IMG/VR virus record: IMGVR_UViG_3300047470_000212
Location: 43,081 to 107,080 of that record
Origin: a virus
DNA length: 64,000 bases
Reading direction: 5' to 3' (one strand)
Shown: in pieces, positions 50,652-58,662 of the stretch
How positions within the stretch are numbered: the stretch's first letter is position 1
How the letters are laid out: every line of letters begins with the position of its first letter
Notes under the pieces: model-generated
What the model saw: the letters and a program-made list of their open reading frames with translations, nothing else
What the model was told of the DNA's origin: nothing
The model's database searches: none
Program-made: the position numbers and the translations under genes

Positions 50652-50768
50652 GCGGTTAGGGGGATTTACTTGACGTGACCCGGACCACAAACCACTGGTA
50701 ACCCCTTGACCTGCGGAAACTTGCCTCCCTGGCATATGCCAACCTCTGAGCGGTCCTGCACAGCACGA

Positions 50769-50799
50769 AGCCCCGACTGCCAGTGTGGCAGCCGGGGCT
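50769..50799 (-). terminator. Terminator after the 172-residue hypothetical gene
   Basis: AGCCCCG...CGGGGCT with inner CTGCCA/TGGCAG, 15 bases beyond the stop. Confidence 0.8.
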
Positions 50800-50813
50800 C
50801 GGCAGGGCGCGGA

Positions 50814-51332
50814 TCAGGCCTTGGTCCGGAGGGCTTCCAGGGTCTTGGCCAGCAGCGCGGAGTACTCCTCCTGGTGGGCGGCGATCAGGGCGGCCACGGC
50901 CATCTCTGTGGCCTTTTCGAACCGCTCCCTGTCCCGCTTCTCGTCTCCGCGAGCCGTGATGGCCGCGTTGCTCTCGGCGCAGGCGTAGTACAGGCCGTTA
51001 GCCGCCAGGCCTGCGGATGGCAGCCCGATCGCGTACCACTCGGGGCCGTTGTGGGCGAACACCTGGCCGTCCTTGAACATCTTCTCCAGCAGCCGCTCGG
51101 CGGCCGGGACGTCGATGACACGACGAGCCCAGGTGATCTCCGGGACGTTCCAGTCCCGGTCGGCGGTCACCGCTTGAGCGCACGCTACGAAGATGTCCTT
51201 CTTGCTCATGACGGCGTTGCCGAGGCGTTGCGGATCCCACTTGCCGAGGACGGCGAGGATGTCCTCCTTGGTGACCTCGACCTTCTCGACCACGGGGTCT
51301 CCGCCTACGGGGTAGCGACGGGGTCGGCTCAT
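50814..51332 (-). CDS. Hypothetical protein, 172 residues
   Basis: Mostly helical, with an N-terminal segment VTKEDILAVLGKWDPQRLGNAVMSKKDIFVACAQAV (in outline) and a C-terminal long helix. It is coupled to the larger upstream gene. No family is recognised. Confidence 0.65.
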   Translation of the reverse strand: MSRPRRYPVGGDPVVEKVEVTKEDILAVLGKWDPQRLGNAVMSKKDIFVACAQAVTADRDWNVPEITWARRVIDVPAAERLLEKMFKDGQVFAHNGPEWYAIGLPSAGLAANGLYYACAESNAAITARGDEKRDRERFEKATEMAVAALIAAHQEEYSALLAKTLEALRTKA

Positions 51333-51345
51333 AACGCTCTCCTGC

Positions 51346-52488
51346 CTACTTTCCTATCGTCTTCCTGCGGCGCAGCGGATCCTTGCGCTGGGGGTCCACG
51401 GGGACAATCTGCGTGGGCGCGTCCGTCCCTTCCGGCAGGTCCTCCAGCTTGGTCCAGTAGGGCTCGATCCAGGTGGTGGTGGACTGCGTGCGCTGGCCGG
51501 ACTTCCCGGGCCCGATCCAGACCGTCTTGAAGTGGCCCGCTCTGTGCTGCGGCCCGTACTCGACGCCCGACGGGATGGAGATGCCGGAGCGGTTCAGTGC
51601 GGCAGCCCGCTGACGGGCGGTGTGCAGTTGAGGACCGACGTACCAACCGACACGGACCCAGAACGGGTCACGTTCCTTGGGCCTTCGCCCCTTGCCGGTC
51701 TTCTTCCTGCCCTGCGCCGTCGTCCACTCCGGGGGTTCCTTGACGTCCCGGTTGTCGGTGCACAGGTAGGTGAGGACCGCGAAGGCCTTCTGGAGGATGG
51801 GCCGGAAGGTCTTGACCGCGTCGCTGCGGTCCTTCCCGTCGGCGCTTCCGCCCTGCCACTCCTCGGCGAACCGGATGGCCTCTGCGGCCGTGAATGTCTT
51901 CCGGTCCATCGGGAGGGGGATGAGGTCTCGGTGACCTCCGGGAAGGATCTCCCCGGTGTCCTCGTCGACCACGTCGTAGCAGAAGAGGAGCGCCAGTCCG
52001 TCGCGGTCCGGGTCGTTGGAGTTGCACAGGCCCATTCCGGAGAAGCCGGTGATGAAGAAGCACCGCACGTAACCCTCTGCCAGGCCGCCACGGCCCTTGC
52101 CAGCAGGCCAAGGGTCGGGGATGACGACCATGGGGTTGATGTGCGGCAGCTTGTTGAACAGCTCGCCGGGAACCTTGTCCATCTTGGAGCGGTACAGGGC
52201 GTCGGCCAGCTCCTGGTGGAGGTCGTAGACGACCCGACCGTTGCGCTTCCACAGCTCGCTGGCGGCGATCTCCCCCATGAGGTCCCCGGTCCGCTCCAGA
52301 GTCGCCTGGTCGAACTGGACACGGTCCTGGGCGTCCCAGCCGGGAGCGATCCCGCGCATCATCGAGTCGATCCGTCGCGCGATCTTCGGGATGCTGCGTA
52401 GCTCCCGAGAAGCCTCGGTCAGCATGTCCACATGAGCCATGGCGGCCTTGTGCGCCTCGGCGGCCCTGCGGGTTCGGTCTTGTGCCAT
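51346..52488 (-). CDS. Hypothetical protein, 380 residues
   Basis: The N-terminal third is helical (RTRRAAEAHKAAMAHVDMLTEASREL). The middle carries strands with FFITGFSGMGLCNSND and LLFCYDVVDEDTGEIL. The C-terminal part is basic and Trp-rich. It has a strong promoter (52524-52552). An orphan accessory gene; no function is assigned. Its LHT tripeptide uses CTG CAC ACC. Confidence 0.65.
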   Translation of the reverse strand: MAQDRTRRAAEAHKAAMAHVDMLTEASRELRSIPKIARRIDSMMRGIAPGWDAQDRVQFDQATLERTGDLMGEIAASELWKRNGRVVYDLHQELADALYRSKMDKVPGELFNKLPHINPMVVIPDPWPAGKGRGGLAEGYVRCFFITGFSGMGLCNSNDPDRDGLALLFCYDVVDEDTGEILPGGHRDLIPLPMDRKTFTAAEAIRFAEEWQGGSADGKDRSDAVKTFRPILQKAFAVLTYLCTDNRDVKEPPEWTTAQGRKKTGKGRRPKERDPFWVRVGWYVGPQLHTARQRAAALNRSGISIPSGVEYGPQHRAGHFKTVWIGPGKSGQRTQSTTTWIEPYWTKLEDLPEGTDAPTQIVPVDPQRKDPLRRRKTIGK

Positions 52489-52523
52489 CGATCCCTCCCT
52501 GACGTGCAAATCCTACGGGCAGA

Positions 52524-52552
52524 AATCTACCCAGCACGCTACGCACTGTCAA
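52524..52552 (-). promoter_or_regulatory. Strong sigma70-type promoter
   Basis: Minus-strand -35 TTGACA (consensus) and -10 TAGATT with a 17-base spacer, 36 bases upstream of the 380-residue gene. Confidence 0.8.
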
Positions 52553-52593
52553 GCGGTCTCATTAATCAGCTTGACTAAAGATTCCGGGAAGCA

Positions 52594-52642
52594 CGAAACC
52601 CCGGCCACTGCCACGGGGGGAGCAGTACAGACCGGGGTTTCG
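52594..52642 (-). terminator. Terminator after the small Cys/His gene
   Basis: CGAAACCCCGG (52594-52604) pairs perfectly with CCGGGGTTTCG (52632-52642), downstream of the leftward gene ending at 52701. Confidence 0.75.
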
Positions 52643-52700
52643 CTGATCCTCCTCCAGCCGCTCGACCTGTCCAAGGGTGGGGCCGACCGAAGGAGGACTC

Positions 52701-52943
52701 TTATGGGTTGGGCAGTGGCTCTTCGTGCCGCGTCACGCGGTAGTAGTTGGTGGTCTGGAGCCGGAAGCCGGTGTGCTTGGTTCGGCCGGTGTGCTTCATG
52801 GCCCAGTCGCGGGCGTCATCGAGAGAAACGCACCCGGACTGCTCGGGGCAGCTCGTGCAGAACATCTCCTCCATGTCCCGCTCGGCCGCCGGGTCCAGGT
52901 CGATCGAGTGCATCACGTACTTCCAAACAGACTTGAGGCTCAC
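52701..52943 (-). CDS. Streptomyces-type small Cys/His protein
   Basis: An 80-residue protein. FCTSCPEQSGCVSLDDARDWAMKHTGRTKHTGFRL (in outline) has Cys-x2-Cys and His ligands for zinc. It matches a type of small protein common in Streptomyces chromosomes (DUF7848-like), often near Scr1/DUF397 genes. Probably acquired from a host. Confidence 0.6.
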   Translation of the reverse strand: MSLKSVWKYVMHSIDLDPAAERDMEEMFCTSCPEQSGCVSLDDARDWAMKHTGRTKHTGFRLQTTNYYRVTRHEEPLPNP

Positions 52944-53167
52944 AGCTCGCCCCTACTCCTGGCGTTGGCCGCAGCCACGCCGGGGCTCAACTCCTCGGAC
53001 ACCGTCGGCTTCCGCAGGACCTCCCGGTCCGCCCACCACTCCGTACCACCACCGACCGGCCGGAGCGCGATGTTCTTGGGCCAGATCTCCATGACCAGCC
53101 CCAGACGCTGCCTTTGGGTGTCGAAGGCCAGCTTGCCTTCCTCGGGCGAGAACGCCTCCTCAGCCAC
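52940..53167 (-). CDS. Streptomyces-type small protein
   Basis: A 75-residue protein (AEEAFSPEEGKLAFDTQRQRLG...WWADREVLRKPT). It overlaps neighbours on both sides. The WWADR...LR pattern is seen in small Streptomyces proteins adjacent to regulator pairs. No biochemical role is known to me. Confidence 0.55.
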   Translation of the reverse strand: MAEEAFSPEEGKLAFDTQRQRLGLVMEIWPKNIALRPVGGGTEWWADREVLRKPTVSEELSPGVAAANARSRGEL

Positions 53168-53420
53168 GGGACAGCACCCCTCTCCTGATGATCTCCGCCA
53201 GGTCCTCGATGACGTCCGGCCGGGCCCGCCCGAGGTCGACCAGCGGGCTGGTGAACCCCGGACCCCCCTGGCCGCGTGCGATCTCCACGCTCGGCAGGGT
53301 GATCTCCGCTGCCCGCAGAGCCTCCTGTAACGCCCCCATTGCCTTCCGGGCCTCCCCCTCCGTCCAATTCACCGGAGGGGCGGGACTGCTGGCCTTCGTG
53401 GAGTTCTGGTCTTCCTGCAT
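53160..53420 (-). CDS. Small host-type hypothetical protein
   Basis: An 86-residue helical protein (WTEGEARKAMGALQEALRAAEITLPSVE). First gene of a three-gene leftward group divergent from the Scr1-family regulator. The 230-base gap between them probably holds the divergent promoters. Confidence 0.55.
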   Translation of the reverse strand: MQEDQNSTKASSPAPPVNWTEGEARKAMGALQEALRAAEITLPSVEIARGQGGPGFTSPLVDLGRARPDVIEDLAEIIRRGVLSRG

Positions 53421-53649
53421 CCGCCCACTCCTCGCATCCACCGTGCGGCCCTAACCCAACGGCCGCCTTGGGTCACGCAGTTGTCAAGCCGAGTGACCGC
53501 TTCGCCACCCTGCGCTAGTAGCATGCTCCCCAATTCGCCATGGTGCAAGTGCATGAGCCGGGCAAGTGCACGAAGGGGTGAAGGCTGTTGCGTGATAAGA
53601 GGGGGTGGCAGACTGTGGGGCGATACCCGCAACCAGGGAGGGAGCGCAG

Positions 53650-54504
53650 GTGGACAGTCCAACCGTGCTGAGACGACGACTCGGCACCGAGCTGCGCAAC
53701 ATGCGCGTGGCCAAGGGACTGACCGGGGCGGCAGTTGCGCAGCAGTTTGGTTGGTCCGAATCCAAGGTCAGCCGGATCGAGTCCGGGAAGTCTCCGCTAT
53801 CCGACAAGGATGCCAAAGACCTGCTGGGCTTGTACGGCGTAGCTGAGCAACGGGAGGTCCAGCAGTTCGTCGGGCTGGTCCGGAGGAGTCGTCAGCCTGG
53901 CTGGTGGCACTCCTACGGTGACGCGCTTCCCGAGTGGTTCAAGGCCTACGTGGGCTTCGAGTCGGACGCCTCGGTGATCCGCACTTACCAGACCGAGCTG
54001 ATCCCTGGACTTCTCCAGTCGGAGGAGTACGCGCGGGCTGTCATCAGGGCGATGAACACTGATGACTCCGTCGAGGAGGTTGAGCGCAGGGCGTCACTGC
54101 GCATCCAGCGGCAGGAGATTTTCGATCGTCCTTCGCCGCCGAAGTTCTGGACCGTCCTCAACGAGGCGGTGCTACGACGTGTGGTGGGCTCGCCGAAGGT
54201 CATGGCTGAACAACTCGACCACCTGGCGGCCCTCGTGGACGCTCACCCGAGCGTCACTGTCCAGATCCTGCCTTTTGATGCCGGGGCCCACGCCAGCATG
54301 GGGTACAGCTTCTCGCTCATGTCCTTCGAGGACGTGCCCGGGAGCATCGCTTACTCCGAGGCGCTGACCAGTGCCACGTACATGGAGAAGCCAGCGGATG
54401 TGGACCAGCATGACGAGATCTTCCAGCGACTCCTGGCGGCATCCACTCGGCCAAACCGTTCCATCGACTGGCTAAGAGAAACAGCAAGGGAGTACAAGGC
54501 GTGA
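53650..54504 (+). CDS. XRE-family regulator, Scr1/DUF5753 type
   Basis: The protein has 284 residues. The N-terminal HTH (LRNMRVAKGLTGAAVAQQFGWSESKVSRIESGKSPLS in outline) is followed by a DUF5753 ligand-binding-like domain (WFKAYVGFESDASVIRTYQTELIPGLLQ... MGYSFSLMSFEDVPGSIAYSE). This is the WhiJ-like family abundant in Streptomyces, encoded with DUF397 proteins. GTG 53650 follows GGGAGGGAGCGCAG. Cargo from a host is likely. Confidence 0.9.
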   Translation: MDSPTVLRRRLGTELRNMRVAKGLTGAAVAQQFGWSESKVSRIESGKSPLSDKDAKDLLGLYGVAEQREVQQFVGLVRRSRQPGWWHSYGDALPEWFKAYVGFESDASVIRTYQTELIPGLLQSEEYARAVIRAMNTDDSVEEVERRASLRIQRQEIFDRPSPPKFWTVLNEAVLRRVVGSPKVMAEQLDHLAALVDAHPSVTVQILPFDAGAHASMGYSFSLMSFEDVPGSIAYSEALTSATYMEKPADVDQHDEIFQRLLAASTRPNRSIDWLRETAREYKA

Positions 54505-54698
54505 ACACCGACGAGCTGGTCTTCCGCAAGAGCAGCTACAGCAACGGTCAGGGAGACTGCGTGGAGGTGGCGGTCACGCGTGACGGCGGCCGGGCTGTGC
54601 GTGACTCCAAGAACCCCGCCGGGGGCCTCCACTTCTTCAATCCGTCGGAGTGGGCTGCCTTCGTGGCGGGAGTGAAGGATGGCGAGTTCGACAACTGA
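54501..54698 (+). CDS. DUF397 protein, partner of the Scr1-type regulator
   Basis: A 65-residue protein. FRKSSYSNGQGDCVEVAV...VRDSKNPAGGLHFFNPSEWAAFVAGVKDGEF (in outline) is the complete DUF397 fold. The GTG overlaps the regulator stop. In Streptomyces such pairs act in developmental control and have been proposed as toxin-antitoxin-like systems; here they may influence lysogeny or the host. Confidence 0.93.
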   Translation: MNTDELVFRKSSYSNGQGDCVEVAVTRDGGRAVRDSKNPAGGLHFFNPSEWAAFVAGVKDGEFDN

Positions 54699-54709
54699 GT
54701 TACGACACA

Positions 54710-54749
54710 GAGAAGCCCCCGACCTCGTACTGAGGTTCGGGGGCTTCTC
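54710..54749. terminator. Bidirectional terminator
   Basis: GAGAAGCCCCCGA...TCGGGGGCTTCTC with an inner CCTC/GAGG stem, between convergent DUF397 and MazG-like genes. Confidence 0.9.
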
Positions 54750-54756
54750 GTTGGAA

Positions 54757-55263
54757 CTACAGCCACTCTCCGGTCAGGGCGCCGTGGACGTCGGCTTCCC
54801 GGTAGGTATCCGGCTTGAGGATCTTGCCGTCCTCGCGGCGGATGACCTGGCCGTCGACCACCTTGCTCATGTTCGAGCGGTGGACCTCTCTGAAGACGGC
54901 CTCCAGGGGGATCTCCAGGAGGTCGGCGGTGCCGTAGACGACGTACAGGACGTCGGCCAGTTCCTTGGCCAGGGCCGCGTACCGGTACGGCGCCTCAACG
55001 GTGTGCAGGCCGGTGATGGTGGCGGCCGGGTTGGCCTCGAAGTAGTCGTCCATGATCTGCGTCTTGCGGTAGTTCAGAAGGGCCTCCAGGGCCTCCTGGA
55101 CCTCCTCGGCGATGAGGGTGGACCGCAGGGAAATCAGGTCGTCCCGGGCGGCCTCGTCACGCTCGATGAAGGGCTTCTCCCCCACCGCCTGGTGCCACTG
55201 TCTGACGGCTTCCATGGGGCGGTGGGGCTGGGTATGAAGCAGGGTGCGCGGGGTGTTCGTCAC
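54757..55263 (-). CDS. MazG-like nucleotide pyrophosphohydrolase
   Basis: A 168-residue protein. LIAEEVQEALEAL...ALAKELADVLYVVYGTADLLEIPLEAVFREVHRSNMSKV (in outline) shows the ExxE...ExxD metal-binding helices of all-alpha NTP pyrophosphatases, with the HRSNMSK end typical of phage MazG-like/PRA-PH-type enzymes. It may alter nucleotide or (p)ppGpp pools. GTG 55263 follows GGAGAACCT. CTTCATAC is at codons 9-11 (LLHTQP). Confidence 0.85.
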   Translation of the reverse strand: MTNTPRTLLHTQPHRPMEAVRQWHQAVGEKPFIERDEAARDDLISLRSTLIAEEVQEALEALLNYRKTQIMDDYFEANPAATITGLHTVEAPYRYAALAKELADVLYVVYGTADLLEIPLEAVFREVHRSNMSKVVDGQVIRREDGKILKPDTYREADVHGALTGEWL

Positions 55264-55274
55264 AGGTTCTCCAG

Positions 55275-55751
55275 TCACGCGGGGAGGATGAGGTCCAGGT
55301 CCACCGGCCGGACGTTCTGCGGCAGGCGGTTGTCGTCGAAGAGGTGGACTCCGGCGCGCTCGTAGGCCAGGTCGACCAACTGCGAGCAGATGAGCCGGTC
55401 CTGCCGCTGGATGCGACGGTCCACCCACCCGATGGAGATGTGGAACCGCTTGAGGGCCAGCGCCAGGATGTCCAGCCAGCCGTACGGAGTACCTACCAGG
55501 GAAACCGCGTTCGCCCAGATCTGCTCCCGGGTGGCTTCCGGGAGCGAGGTATGAAGGTTGAAGCGGGCGTTGGGGTACTGCCTGATGTCGCCGAAGGCCG
55601 CGCCCGAGGGGTTGGCCTCGACGATGAGCCCGCCGGGGCCGACGATGAAGGCGTGGTTCACGCGACCGCCGGTGAACTTGCGTATGACCCAGCCCGCGAA
55701 GCCGCCGGTCGCGGTGACGCCGAAGGAGCCGATCGGAGGAGTGTCAGGCAT
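55275..55751 (-). CDS. Permuted papain-like (YiiX/NlpC-type) cysteine hydrolase
   Basis: A 158-residue protein. VNHAFIVGPGGLIVEA holds the conserved His, and YGWLDILAL...RLICSQLVDLAYERAG holds the Cys; this His-before-Cys order marks the permuted NlpC/P60-like group. No signal peptide is seen. Targets may be peptidoglycan or acylated substrates. CTTCATAC encodes NLHTSLPE. Confidence 0.75.
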   Translation of the reverse strand: MPDTPPIGSFGVTATGGFAGWVIRKFTGGRVNHAFIVGPGGLIVEANPSGAAFGDIRQYPNARFNLHTSLPEATREQIWANAVSLVGTPYGWLDILALALKRFHISIGWVDRRIQRQDRLICSQLVDLAYERAGVHLFDDNRLPQNVRPVDLDLILPA

Positions 55752-56010
55752 TCTGGCCGTCCTCCTTGTCCTTCTTGTCCTTCTTGGCCGACCAGGCGCT
55801 CAGTTCGTCGTACCAGGCGAGGTAGTCGCCGTAGCCGCCCTTGCGTCCGCCGAAGGAGAACGGGTTCAGGCCGTAGCGGATCGGGCCGTAGGGCCAGCCC
55901 TCGTCGTCCCGCTCGACCACGGTGGTGACGGTCTTGGAGAACTCGCTCCAGTTGCCGTCCTTGTCCTTCTCGCTGTGGACCACGGTGGTCGTTGTCGTCC
56001 TACGCGACAC
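55744..56010 (-). CDS. Hypothetical protein, 88 residues
   Basis: A Thr-rich beta N-terminus (RRTTTTTVVHSEKD), a Tyr/Gly-rich middle and a Lys/Asp-rich tail (KKDKKDKEDG). GTG start; it overlaps the genes on both sides. No family is recognised. Confidence 0.55.
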   Translation of the reverse strand: MSRRTTTTTVVHSEKDKDGNWSEFSKTVTTVVERDDEGWPYGPIRYGLNPFSFGGRKGGYGDYLAWYDELSAWSAKKDKKDKEDGQNA

Positions 56011-56194
56011 TGTCTTCCTCCAGGTTGTACTTGCCGTAGAAGTCGATGTGCAGGGAGTCGTTGTTCTCCGCGCGGTCCAGCCAGCGTTTGGCGAAGACCT
56101 CGCGGGAGTAGAAGAGAGTCCTGGCGGCCCAGGTGCCGTCCTTGTTGATCAGCACCCGGACCTTCCAGAGGTGGTTGTCCCTAGCCGTCCGCAC
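56000..56194 (-). CDS. Hypothetical protein, 64 residues
   Basis: A compact alpha/beta protein with many Arg, Trp and Phe (WKVRVLINKDGTWAARTLFYSREVF). GTG start, overlapping neighbours. No family is recognised. Confidence 0.55.
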   Translation of the reverse strand: MRTARDNHLWKVRVLINKDGTWAARTLFYSREVFAKRWLDRAENNDSLHIDFYGKYNLEEDSVA

Positions 56195-56501
56195 GCGCAG
56201 CCCCTCCGGGCAAGATATGAAGCGCGCCGGGCTGGCCGAGGTCCATGAACGGCTCGGCGATCTGGACGGCGACCTGCGTGAAGGCTTCGCCGATCTGCTC
56301 CTGCAAGCCGCCCAGTCCCTGCAACTGGTCGGCCAACTCCAGCAGGGTGCCGACGATGTCCTTGATCGCGACGTAGTACTCGCCGCTGTCGTCGTCCCGC
56401 ATGAAGCGGTAGGTGGCCTCGTGCTCGGACGTGGTCTCGGTGAGGATGCTCAAGGGGTTCTCCAGGGTGGTGGTGCCATCAGAGCCAGATGCGGTGCTCA
56501 C
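56181..56501 (-). CDS. Hypothetical protein, 106 residues
   Basis: An N-terminal beta segment (EATYRFMRDDDSGEYYVAI), then helices (LLELADQLQGLGGLQEQIGEAFTQVAVQIAEPF). CTTCATAT encodes GALHILPG near the C-terminus. It overlaps the phosphoesterase end. Confidence 0.55.
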   Translation of the reverse strand: MSTASGSDGTTTLENPLSILTETTSEHEATYRFMRDDDSGEYYVAIKDIVGTLLELADQLQGLGGLQEQIGEAFTQVAVQIAEPFMDLGQPGALHILPGGAARADG

Positions 56502-57720
56502 TGGTAACGCGTCCCTTCTCGGGGTGGATGAAGTGCAGGCGCTGGGAGGGGTCTCCCGTGGCCGCGACGAACTCGTGGGCGTAGATGTTGTCCGACTCCG
56601 GCGAGCCGGTCATGAAGACCGAGCCGCCGTTGGCCATCTGCAACTGCATGGCCTGGTGGTAGTGGCCGATGTACAGGTCGCGGAAGGAAGGCAGGACGCC
56701 GGAGGCCCACTGGTTGGCCTTGCGGAGGATGCCGTAGGCCGGGATGTTGCCGCCGAAACTCTTGATCTCGTCGCCGTGGATCGCCATCGCGGAGTAGTTG
56801 CCGATGGTGAAATGCTGGTACCAGTCCCCCGACGTCTGGAACTTCGTCAGCCGGGGCTCGTGGGCCAGGCGCTGCTTCACGATGTTGTAGACCATGCGGT
56901 CCACGTTGTCCGAGGCCTTGATGCCGTCGCCCTTGCGGCCGAGCCTGCCATGGTTGCCGTACTCGGCGACAACCTCGACCGTCTCGTAGGTATGAAGCGC
57001 CTGCGTGATCGTCCAGATCATCAGGTCGGCGACGTCAAACATCTGCTCGTACAACGTGCCATCCAACTCCCAGACCTGGCCGGGGAAGATGGAGACGCCT
57101 TCGACCATGTCTCCGGTGAACAGCAGCACGCCGTGCTTGACCGGGTGGTCGGCCCGCTGGATGTCGGTGATCTCGGCGGCCTTCTCGACGTACTTCTCGA
57201 TCCGCCTGTGCATGATCTCGCGGTCGTACGTCTCGGTCCGCTTGCCGCCCTGCCAGTCGGTGAGGTGCCACAGGGCTACCTCGGTCGGCTTCATGCGGGT
57301 GTCAGCGATGGGCGGAGTGACGTCGCGCTGGCCGACGTACTGGGCGGCATCCGTGGCCGCGCGGTAGACGGCTTCGATGTACTCGTCGCCGCGCGCCTTG
57401 GCCTTCTTGTAGGCCGCGAACAGACGGCGGTTGTCAGCCTCCAGGGAAGCGATGCGCTCCTCCTGGCCGACCTCCTCCGTGTCCTCGGCCACTGCCTCCG
57501 GATCGCCCTGCTCGGGCTCGGTATGAAGCGTCTTGCGGCCGGGCTCGACCAGGATGGCCCGCTTGTACTCGTTGGCCTTGCGCCAGCGCCGGACGGCGGT
57601 CTCGGACGTCTCGACGCCGTTGAAGACGAGGTCGTCGGCAGCGGCCTGGTGGCCGACGTTCGGGTCCATGAGGATCTGCTGGACCCACTCGACGTCGATC
57701 ATGTCCTGAAGCGTGCTCAA
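56479..57720 (-). CDS. Metallophosphoesterase with N-terminal HTH
   Basis: The protein has 413 residues. The N-terminal ~60 residues look like a DNA-binding HTH (HQAAADDLVFNGVETSETAVRRW). The calcineurin-like core shows LTDWQGG, FTGDMVEG, AEYGNHGR, AIHGDE and GHYHQ, supplying the two-metal ligands. Such proteins occur in actinophages near MazG or nuclease genes and may process DNA. It is unique in the window in having two CTTCATAC motifs (TLHTEP, ALHTYE). The TTG start follows AGAGGAACACCC. Confidence 0.85.
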   Translation of the reverse strand: MSTLQDMIDVEWVQQILMDPNVGHQAAADDLVFNGVETSETAVRRWRKANEYKRAILVEPGRKTLHTEPEQGDPEAVAEDTEEVGQEERIASLEADNRRLFAAYKKAKARGDEYIEAVYRAATDAAQYVGQRDVTPPIADTRMKPTEVALWHLTDWQGGKRTETYDREIMHRRIEKYVEKAAEITDIQRADHPVKHGVLLFTGDMVEGVSIFPGQVWELDGTLYEQMFDVADLMIWTITQALHTYETVEVVAEYGNHGRLGRKGDGIKASDNVDRMVYNIVKQRLAHEPRLTKFQTSGDWYQHFTIGNYSAMAIHGDEIKSFGGNIPAYGILRKANQWASGVLPSFRDLYIGHYHQAMQLQMANGGSVFMTGSPESDNIYAHEFVAATGDPSQRLHFIHPEKGRVTSEHRIWL

Positions 57721-57779
57721 GGGTGTTCCTCTCACAGGGGATGAGGTGGTGTCAGCCCGTCTCCGGGCCAACGACGGTT

Positions 57780-57808
57780 ACGCTATCAGGGTTATTGCTT
57801 CCTAGCAA
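57780..57808 (-). promoter_or_regulatory. Promoter with GGAAGCAATAAC box
   Basis: Minus-strand -35 TTGCTA and -10 TAGCGT, 17-base spacer. GGAAGCAATAAC (57791-57802) directly follows the -35, exactly as at 10538-10566. It drives the phosphoesterase group. Confidence 0.7.
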
Positions 57809-57922
57809 CACTTCACTTCGGGAGTGAGCCGGTTTCACCACAAGGGTGAGCAGCGACTACAACCGTCTGACCTGCACATCCTAGACTTGTTATCGGATCC
57901 AAAGCGATAACTAGGAGTCTCC

Positions 57923-58297
57923 ATGAGTGAAATCGGTGGCAATCTCTTCGTCGTAACCGCGACGGACGCTGCCCAGCCTGTCCTCCCGCTGCCGTTCGCG
58001 GCCGACCTGACCAAGGTCTACGTCAACCTGGCTACGGCTGGCTCGACCAACACCGTGGTCAACGTCAAGAAGAACGGCACCAACGTCACGGGCGCGGCCG
58101 TCACCCTCGCCAACACCGTGACGAAGGCCAACGTGGGCATCGTCAACCCATACATCGGCCAGAACATCGTGACCCCGGCCGTCAACAACGTCGCCCCGCT
58201 GGCGTCCTTCGCGGCCGGTGACACCGTCCAGGTCTCGACTGCCCTGGGTACGTCGGCTGTCGGCGCGGGCGTCGTGCTGGTCTTCGAGCAGCGCTGA
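57923..58297 (+). CDS. Rightward beta-rich protein (virion decoration candidate)
   Basis: A 124-residue, Thr/Val/Ala/Asn-rich protein with alternating strands (LTKVYVNLATAGSTNTVVNVKKNGTNVTG in outline). It looks like a secreted or virion beta sandwich. It has its own promoter region with TTATCG...CGATAA inverted repeat, a strong GGAG site and a terminator, so it is a monocistronic, possibly highly expressed gene. Confidence 0.65.
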   Translation: MSEIGGNLFVVTATDAAQPVLPLPFAADLTKVYVNLATAGSTNTVVNVKKNGTNVTGAAVTLANTVTKANVGIVNPYIGQNIVTPAVNNVAPLASFAAGDTVQVSTALGTSAVGAGVVLVFEQR

Positions 58298-58306
58298 CCC
58301 AACCAC

Positions 58307-58348
58307 AAAGCCCCTGGACTGCCACTGTTTCGGCGGTCCGGGGGCTTT
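58307..58348 (+). terminator. Terminator after the beta-rich gene
   Basis: AAAGCCCC...GGGGCTTT with inner TGGACTGCC/GGCGGTCC pairing and a TCTGCT tail. Confidence 0.85.
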
Positions 58349-58368
58349 CTGCTACCCAAGGAGGGACC

Positions 58369-58662
58369 ATGTTCTGGTCCTGCGAGATCTGCAACGACTG
58401 GGGGGTCGCCGACAACGAGGTCGACCTCGTGGTGGACCGCCAACGGCACAAGGACACCCACGAGTTCCCGGGCACGACAGAGCCCCAGCAGGAGTCCGTG
58501 GAGGAGGATGAGGACACTGTCCTCGGCGCCAATTACCTGGCGTGGGGTATCACGGCCCTGCTGGGGCTACTGTCTGCTCACTGGCACGCGCTGGTGGGGG
58601 TAGTCCCCCTGGCGGGCCTGCTCGCCTTCGTCCTGACCTTCCGGCCGAACGACAAAGGGTGA
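58369..58662 (+). CDS. Zinc-finger membrane protein
   Basis: A 97-residue protein. WSCEICNDW plus RQRHKDTHEF give a Cys2-His2-like N-terminal site, then an acidic linker and two hydrophobic helices. AAGGAGGGACC precedes the ATG. The 3' end overlaps the tRNA-His gene on the other strand by a few bases. Function unknown. Confidence 0.65.
   Translation: MFWSCEICNDWGVADNEVDLVVDRQRHKDTHEFPGTTEPQQESVEEDEDTVLGANYLAWGITALLGLLSAHWHALVGVVPLAGLLAFVLTFRPNDKG

Noticed and set aside
6603-55005. Treating Leu-His-Thr as a conserved peptide motif
   Set aside because: A few LHT/LHI tripeptides use CTG CAC instead (helicase, 380-residue protein, MazG-like, neck protein). They look like chance occurrences. The enrichment is specific to the CTTCATAY codons, so a purely protein-level motif is not supported.
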